Shown here in pieces: positions 14,394 to 15,525 of a stretch of 15,525 nucleotides of DNA. How positions within the stretch are numbered: position 1 is the stretch's first letter; each line of letters begins with the position of its first letter. A program made the position numbers and the translations under genes. The stretch lies in assembly GCA_035532295.1 (NCBI GenBank), contig DATKRH010000213.1, forward strand, positions 1 through 15,525, in the 5' to 3' direction. The notes under the pieces were generated by a model. That model did no database searches. It had not been told where the DNA came from and saw only the letters and a list, made by a program, of their open reading frames with translations. This stretch comes from DASUBV01 sp035532295. GTDB taxonomy: Bacteria; Actinomycetota; Actinomycetes; Streptosporangiales; Streptosporangiaceae.

Positions 14394-14705
14394 GTGACGA
14401 CCGCCACCAAGGTTGTTCTCAAGCCGCTCGAAGACCGGATCGTGGTGCGCCCGCTCGAGGCTGAGCAGACCACCGCGTCCGGCCTGGTCATCCCGGACAC
14501 CGCCAAGGAGAAGCCCCAGGAGGGCGAAGTCCTGGCTGTCGGCCCGGGTCGGTTCGACGACGCTGGCGCCAAGCGTGTTCCGATGGACGTCCAGGTCGGT
14601 GACATTGTCCTGTACAGCAAGTACGGGGGCACCGAGGTGAAGTACCACGGCGAGGAGTACCTGGTGCTCTCCGCGCGCGATGTGCTCGCCGTCATCGAGA
14701 AGTAA
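14394..14705 (+). CDS. groES: Co-chaperonin GroES (Cpn10)
   Basis: GroES caps the GroEL cavity during ATP-driven protein folding in the cytoplasm. The 103 residues contain KPLEDRIVVRPLEAEQ, the mobile loop TTASGLVIPDTAKEKPQEG, VGDIVLYSKYGGTEV and the C-terminal ARDVLAVIEK, all typical and complete. The GTG start at 14394 has a very strong purine stretch GGAGGGGGAGG (14376-14386) seven bases upstream, so an in-frame start at 14292, inside the CIRCE site, is rejected. The leader from the predicted transcription start is ~120 bases. It is in an operon with groEL. Confidence 0.97.
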   Translation: MTTATKVVLKPLEDRIVVRPLEAEQTTASGLVIPDTAKEKPQEGEVLAVGPGRFDDAGAKRVPMDVQVGDIVLYSKYGGTEVKYHGEEYLVLSARDVLAVIEK

Positions 14706-14721
14706 TTAAGCGGAACGTGCT

Positions 14722-14757
14722 CGTGCCCGGCCCGGGTGATGTCCCGTGCCGGGCACG
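14722..14757 (+). terminator. Strong hairpin between groES and groEL
   Basis: CGTGCCCGGC (14722-14731) pairs perfectly with GCCGGGCACG (14748-14757); inside it CGGG (14733-14736) pairs with CCCG (14743-14746) around loop TGATGT. No T-run follows. It could be a partial terminator, a processing site or a 3' stabiliser that raises groES output relative to groEL. Confidence 0.6.
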
Positions 14758-14838
14758 CGTGCGCAATGGGCAGGACGGCAAGGTGGCCGCCCGCCCCCCG
14801 CGTGACACCACATTCCCGCGATAAGGCTGAGGTGCTCA

Positions 14839-15525
<687 letters not shown>

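Overview
The window is a very GC-rich piece of a chromosome whose gene order, GTG starts, ATGA/GTGA stop-start overlaps and CIRCE-controlled groES point to an actinomycete (Actinomycetota); the genus cannot be fixed from the sequence alone. Most of it is a conserved housekeeping block: acpS, nnr, alr, an alpha/beta hydrolase, tsaE, a membrane protein, tsaB, rimI, tsaD, then groES-groEL.

Left part (1-2766): the tail of a possible upstream gene, a GT4-type glycosyltransferase, an AT-rich intergenic island (51 G/C in the 120 bases 1511-1630) and a NarL/LuxR-type response regulator with an atypical receiver domain. Middle part (2889-6889): holo-ACP synthase AcpS (fatty acid/polyketide carrier activation) and the bifunctional NAD(P)H-hydrate repair enzyme Nnr. 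These are followed on the opposite strand by a doubly truncated lsr2 remnant and an S9 prolyl-oligopeptidase, which separate nnr from alr.

Right part (7135-15525): alanine racemase overlaps a membrane-anchored alpha/beta hydrolase. Then come TsaE, a single-pass membrane protein of unknown function, TsaB, RimI and TsaD; TsaB/TsaE/TsaD are three of the four proteins that make the t6A tRNA modification (TsaC is not in the window). tsaB-rimI-tsaD overlap by 4 bases each and are surely co-transcribed. A convergent gene of unknown function separates them from groES-groEL, which has a -35/-10 promoter with a CIRCE operator (HrcA site) at the predicted transcription start and a strong hairpin between the two cistrons. 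groEL runs off the window end.

I see no CRISPR array, prophage, insertion sequence, tRNA or rRNA, and no convincing new defence or biosynthetic system. The most unusual items are the lsr2 remnant, the 16-bp triplicate repeat that forms the 3' ends of both nnr and that remnant, and a recurring pattern of short perfect tandem duplications (15, 16 or 21 bp) in gene tails.
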